From Carex sylvatica (lineage: Eukaryota; Streptophyta; Magnoliopsida; Poales; Cyperaceae), in NCBI GenBank assembly GCA_964058845.1, contig CAXKVR010000216.1, positions 1 through 64,000 of the forward strand: 64,000 nucleotides of DNA. Direction: 5' to 3'. Below are positions 58,873 to 64,000 of the stretch, piece by piece. The translations under genes were made by a program, and so were the position numbers. The stretch's first letter is position 1. Each line of letters begins with the position of its first letter. Under the pieces are notes generated by a model. That model was not told the origin of the DNA. It saw only the letters and a program-made list of their open reading frames with translations, and did not search any database.

Positions 58873-59493
58873 CCGACATTTTTAAAAATATCCAAAAATA
58901 AAAACAAATTATTAAAAATAACCAGGATCTGGGCAAAATTTTAAAAATACCCAAACCGTGGAATAAATCCACGGTTCTGAATTTTTAATCATAACTGTGG
59001 ATTTTTTCCACGATTTTGAATAAAAATTCAGAACCGTGGGTTTATTCCACGGTTCTGAATTTTTATTCATTTTTTTTTGTTGCTTTTTTCTGATTTTTTT
59101 TTTGCACTATAATAATAGGGTTTGAATAAATAAAATATCCATGATTTTTTTTTATGTATATATAATATAATATAATATATGTATATGTTAACATGATGGA
59201 TATGTTAAAAATTTTAGTTCAACATGATGGATATATGTATATGTATATGTATCTGTATATGTATATGTATATGTATATATAATATAATATAAATGTTCTA
59301 TTTTTGCACGCCCGCATTATACAAAAGTACTCCCGCATTCTTAAAAAAAGCAAAAAAAAAAAGCAAAAAAAAAATGAATAAAAATTCAGAACCGTGGATT
59401 TTTTTCACGGTTTGGGTATTTTTAAAATTTTGCTCAGACCCTGGTTATTCTTAATAATTTATTTTTATTTTTGGGTATTTTTAAAAATGTCGG
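58873..59493. mobile_element. Mutator-like fold-back MITE, perfect 9-bp TSD
   Basis: Ends CCGACATTTTTAAAAATA and TATTTTTAAAAATGTCGG. The flanks are exact TGTTTTGAT at 58864-58872 and 59494-59502. Arms of about 110 bp include CCAGGATCTGGGCAAAATTT and CCAAACCGTGGA or complements. Several internal copies of AACCGTGGATTTTTTCCACG form smaller hairpins. The centre holds a TATATG microsatellite (59230-59280). Same termini as 25292-26880. Confidence 0.9.
59230..59280. repeat. (TATATG)n microsatellite
   Basis: About eight copies of TATATG with one TCTG interruption, inside the 58873 element. Confidence 0.9.
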
Positions 59494-59502
59494 TGTTTTG
59501 AT

Positions 59503-61620
59503 CTACCAATGACTGTGATTAAAAGATGAATTTTCGGATTGAATATCAACCCTCCAGTCAAACAGTCTGCCTTTTTTATTTGATGCATTTTTTTTATGTT
59601 TTTTTACGCATAAAAGGCTAAATTTATTTAGACACGTACTTACAACATGTATACGTCATAATTTCTCAATTTTTTCGAATTTTTTTCTGAACCCCCTAAT
59701 TATTTGATTGTCAGATGCCCAATTATTTTTCATTTTTAAAATGCCATTTAAGAATACATATCTACAATAATCACTACAATTTTTTATTTCGATGTATGTC
59801 ATTTAGAGATACTATATAGCAATAAGAATTAGAAATTCATATTAATAACAAATAACAGTACAAATCCATAAATAATAGAAATAAGGATCATTGATCCACA
59901 TTAATAACAAAAACTATATAAATTTTCACGCAAACAAGACTATAAAAAATTAATAAAATAATAAAATAACAAATTGCAGTATTTTATTGTAACAAAAAAA
60001 TACCACACAAAATCAATCTCCGTATGAATTAAAAGGCCTCCAACTTATTTTCTACGAGATACTGAATTTTAAATATATATGTTCTCTATGTTTCAATCTA
60101 TTTTAATATCATTCATGAATATTGTTGAATAATAATTATTTTTAATTTATTTATTTTTTTATGAAAATATATTATTTTTTATAAGAGTAATTTTTATTCT
60201 CTTATATTATATCTCTATTGTAATGCGTGGACGTGTTCACATTTTTCAGTGCTCGCACATATCTAACAAAATTGTTTATACAATTTCATGAATATTCGTA
60301 TGCAGAAATTTATATAGTGATTGCTTCTCTGTAAGATCAACTACCAAAGTATATAAAAAAATTCTAAGAAATAAAACAATTATATTCTATGATTTTATTG
60401 ACGAGAATTGAGAAAAGAATAGAAGGATGGAGAGATGTACAATATGTTGTTAAGAGAATGGACATAAAGTTTAAAAAAAAACGTGAATATAGTTTTTTTA
60501 GCGAAAGACGAGAATATAATGATTACATTAATTTTACATTAATTTTTATGGGTTTAAAGTAAGAAAAGAACGCGGAAAAGTGAAGAAATAATTTTGTCAA
60601 ACATCTTGGAGCCACACTAATATCCTTCTAAATAAATAAATACAAAATTCATAAGAAAAATAACCACAATAAGCAATTAAGTACAAAAAAAATAAAAATA
60701 GACAAAATTTTACACAAAATCTTAACAGAAGAAAACTACGAAAACACCACACAAAATTACTATACTTAGAATCTTTACAATAAAAAAAAATAACACTCTC
60801 ATATTCTCTTATAATTGTATACACTAATTTAAAATTTTCTAATACATGTTGATAAATTAGTACAAGAAAACAAAATTTTAAGAAAGAAAAAAAAAACTCG
60901 GAAAAGAGGAGGAGACTCATGCAAATGGGCTCTGGCCCATTCCTTTTGGACTTCACGTATCAACACTTAAATTTTAAATTTAAAACTTATTGGTCATGTT
61001 TGGTTGGTTTTGGATTAAACAGTGGAATAAGAGTTTTAGATTTCACTTATTCCATCAAGCATGATTTAGTTGAATCGGACTAAAATGGAATAAGTCAATT
61101 TTTAAGTCAGACAAAATTGACCTAAACTAAATCACCTCTCCAGATGATATAATTTTAAATTGAGTATGAGACCTAACTTTTCATTCTTTTTATTATTTTT
61201 AATCACTTTTTAAGAAATATAAAATAAGCAATTAATTTTTTTTTCATTTACGTATAAGAAAACTTATAACTTTATCAATTATAGAATCAACATTTTTTTT
61301 TAAATGGCATAAAAAATACGAAAAATAGTTTTTATTATTGTTATTATAAATTTTGTAGGACAAAATAATTTGTAATATTAAATCATGCCTTAAGCTATCA
61401 AATTTTTATCAAACAAGAGAATATTTAAGTCAAGATATAACTTTAGATATCAACTAAATATGAATAATTTAGATCAATCTAAGTTGAAATAACTAAGTTA
61501 AAACATCACTCATTAACTTTTGTAATGCGGCAGTTTCTAGTGATGTGGCTCTGGCCCATTCTCTCTCTTTCCTTTTTCTTCATATTTTGTTTACGTGAGA
61601 TATTCTAATATTTGTTTTAA
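59503..61620. other. Intergenic, very AT-rich
   Basis: No supported gene. A 119-codon minus-strand ORF (60956-60597) is hydrophobic, rich in Phe, Leu and Tyr, and lacks a recognised motif; I treat it as chance. Confidence 0.45.
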
Positions 61621-62026
61621 GAGGAGGGTTCAAATGCACCATCATTTTAGTGTTTCAATATGTACCATGTTTTTTATTTTTATTTTCAAAGTTCAAACAG
61701 TCGATCCGAACCACTCAACATGATCTTCATAATAAAATATACTTGGAGACCAAATTTTATATTTTTTAGAATTTTTTTTACTATTTTTTAGTTAGATACA
61801 AAATTACCTTTTTAAGGAGATTCTGGACCATCTGATAAAATCATATTGTACCTATCTAAAAAAAATAGTAAAAAAATTCTACAAAATATAAAATTTGGTC
61901 TCAAAGCATATTTTATTATGAAGATCATGTTGAGCAGTTCAGATCAACTGTTCGGACTTTGAAAATGAAGATAAAGGACGTGGTGCATATTGAAGCACCA
62001 AAATAATGGTGCATTTGAACCTTCTC
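61621..62026. repeat. Fold-back element, family A, GAGGAGGGTTCAAATGCACC end
   Basis: Ends GAGGAGGGTTCAAATGCACC and GGTGCATTTGAACCTTCTC. The arms contain GTCGATCCGAACCACTCAAC, ATGATCTTCATAATAAAATA and CTTGGAGACCAAATTTTATA with complements at the right. Closest relative is 54894-55322. Flanks TTTTAA and TTATTTT do not settle the duplication. Confidence 0.88.
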
Positions 62027-63259
62027 TTATTTTAATTATCTTTTGCCGAAAAGTCGAAGAAGATATTGTTGGTTTAAAATATTCATACGTAAAAGTAGTC
62101 TCCTGCGACTGCGATAATTAAAGGTAAAGCTATCAATAAAGTAACTTTGTAAGTTCGCTAAATAGCTTATATTTTTTTATATCAATAATCATAGAATATG
62201 CTTTATACAAATAAATTAAATCATTGATCCTTATATACTTTGCAAACGAAGTGTTTACATTCTACATTTTTTAATTTAAAAATATTTTGTATGAGAGAGA
62301 ATTTGGAAAACGAATTGTATTTCTTTATTTAATTTTCAATTTGTCAACTTCATGTCCTTGTACAAAACGAATTCTAAAAATTAAAAAGGTTAGAAATGTA
62401 GGCATTCGAATTGGAAAATGGGGATCAATAAGACAATAACACAATTTGAAATCATCATCTAAAGCAATTCAATAATTTTTATGATCTATTTTTCCAGACG
62501 AGCTTAGGTTATGATCACCAAATTCAACAGGACATTTTATTTACGTGCAAATTATTTAGAGAATTAATACAATATAATACTGTGATACAATAGAGAAAAT
62601 ATAATCATGCATAAAAAACAAAAAATAAATTATGGATGCTTAGATTAACACCTACTCTTAAGTTAATCCTGAGCTACTTCTATCTACTTATGCTATGCTA
62701 TATATTAATCTAGTTCAGTTCTATGAAGTGTAATTAGAATAGAGACAGTCAAACTAAGAGCTACGCACGTATGGTATGATGACAGCTAGCGTTGGAGTTT
62801 TAAATTAAGAAGAATAATATTACAGCCATGTTTCATGTAGTTTAGATATTTTGTGTATTAAATCTGACACAAATTGTTAATCATTGGACGTCAATCATGT
62901 AACAATAAAATTGAACTGTTGATTTTCAAATTGTTCTATAAATGATGTCAATTAGTTTGATAAAACAACATATCTAAGCTTCAGAGAAGATACATGCAAT
63001 TTCACTTTTATTTTTATCTTGATGTCTTTTGATCGGTTATTGAAGTTACAAATAAAATTATTATCAATATAACATATATTAAATCTGAATTTATACATGA
63101 TTGGTATTTCTATTAAATAATAATTTTGTATATTTTTTATAAATACAAATTATTCATAAATTTAAATTTTATTCACTCCTAGCCCTTTCCTAAAAAATCA
63201 CCTCTAGCCATATGTGAATCAAAGTTCACATTGATGTATCAAATTTGGAACCGAATCAT
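62027..63259. other. Intergenic, AT-rich
   Basis: No ORF with coding character, RNA gene or clear repeat ends. Confidence 0.45.
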
Positions 63260-63341
63260 CTGCCCCCAGAGTCACTGCATGTGGGCCCCCAGTTTAAAAA
63301 TAAACAGTGATCGGTCCCACACGCAGTGATTGAGGGGGCAG
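63260..63341. repeat. Short GC-rich hairpin element
   Basis: CTGCCCCCAGAGTCACTGCA then TGTGGG pairs with CCCACACGCAGTGATTGAGG then GGGCAG, around an AT-rich loop. It stands out from AT-rich surroundings. A further GGGGGCAG follows at 63358. Confidence 0.7.
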
Positions 63342-64000
63342 AAAATTCCTGCACCCAGGGGGCAGAGGATTTCGTTTCATCAAATTCACTCTCAAGTTCA
63401 CAGAGACTGAAAAAAAAAATACTTCTGCTTGCTACTATCATGCTGGTGAGGAGCTATTTGATTTGTATTAATATTTGTTCTCATTTTAACCGCATGAATT
63501 TTAAAATTTTAAAATTTTCGTGTGAATTTTGATGAGAATTGAACGAACTGACTTAGTATTAAACTAAATTTGATTCAATATCAATCGGACCGTGTCATTT
63601 TTCAACTATATTGGATCAGACGTCTATCAATTTCAAAAGGGGCGTGTTATTTTCAGCGCACCAATTAAATTTTTGAATGCTAGAGAAAACTCTCCATAAA
63701 TAGAATTCCAGTTTTGATCTTAACTTATTTAAGAAATACAATTAATTAAGAAACGCAGTGGATCTTTACTCTCTTTCCAACTTTAATTAATAATCATACT
63801 TAACAGAAGAAGTGGGTTCTTGCAAGAGAAAAAACATGCTTTGTATTAATTATGTTTTTTTGATGAATAATATAAATTTAAAATTTATCTATTTGCAGCA
63901 GAATCTTTGCCCATAGATAATGATTTTTTTTTATCTTACTAGTAAATAAAAAAGGAGACGAAATATTTTTTATGAGAAAAATTGAAGATGCCATCAACAG
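63342..64000. other. Intergenic to window end
   Basis: AT-rich, only short ORFs, nothing recognised. A gene starting beyond the edge cannot be excluded. Confidence 0.4.

Noticed and set aside
60597..60956. 119-codon hydrophobic minus-strand ORF
   Set aside because: Phe/Leu/Tyr-rich translation of AT-rich DNA, no motif and no flanking splice structure; likely chance.
1..64000. tRNA or rRNA genes
   Set aside because: I looked for A/B-box-like and conserved rRNA words by eye and found none; a covariance search would be decisive.

Overview
The window is nuclear DNA from a flowering plant, most likely a dicot. It is AT-rich, its genes have many short exons with GT-AG introns, and it carries plant-type transposable elements (hAT- and Mutator-like MITEs, a copia-type solo LTR, an L1-type LINE). 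Five genes could be assembled exon by exon. For the four large ones every junction keeps the frame, which is the main internal check. I cannot name the species.

Layout. 0.4-1.04 kb, minus: a small unrecognised four-helix membrane protein. 5.28-10.51 kb, plus: DDB2, the UV-damaged-DNA recognition WD40 protein with an N-terminal zinc knuckle (11 coding exons, 559 aa). 11.29-17.40 kb, minus: a ROOT UVB SENSITIVE (DUF647) protein, best matching RUS4, with a putative plastid transit peptide (15 exons, 500 aa). 28.69-33.21 kb, plus: a basic Ser/Pro-rich protein of the plant FLO11-like / BPP type (6 exons, 563 aa). 33.90-45.11 kb, minus: a villin of the VLN1 type, with six gelsolin repeats and a headpiece (21 exons, 816 aa), including an 11-nt micro-exon. 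DDB2 and RUS4 are convergent, as are the BPP-like gene and villin, each pair with under 0.8 kb between stop codons.

The rest is mostly transposon debris. From 17.5 to 27.1 kb there is a chain of non-autonomous elements, several with intact target-site duplications: an (A/C)GGGGTG-type hAT MITE, a minus-strand copia solo LTR, a palindromic element, an hAT element nested inside another, and a 1.6-kb Mutator-like fold-back element with a duplicated interior. RUS4 and villin introns hold several MITEs. From 46.0 to 47.5 kb there is an unusual tandem array punctuated by the decamer AAGTATTCAT, then a GA-rich minisatellite. From 47.9 to 54.1 kb lies a decayed L1-type LINE with ORF1, endonuclease/RT ORF2 and a poly-A tail. 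It appears to have inserted into one of two inverted copies of a roughly 270-bp repeat. From 55 to 64 kb there are further fold-back elements, a possible LTR/promoter with repeated GGTGC motifs, and AT-rich DNA without a convincing gene.

I found no prokaryote-like operon, CRISPR array, tRNA or rRNA, and no clearly new multi-gene system. The most rewarding items are the villin micro-exon, the family of six related fold-back elements, the AAGTATTCAT array, the GGTGC-rich putative promoter and the approximately 100-bp-arm hairpin at 20.0 kb.
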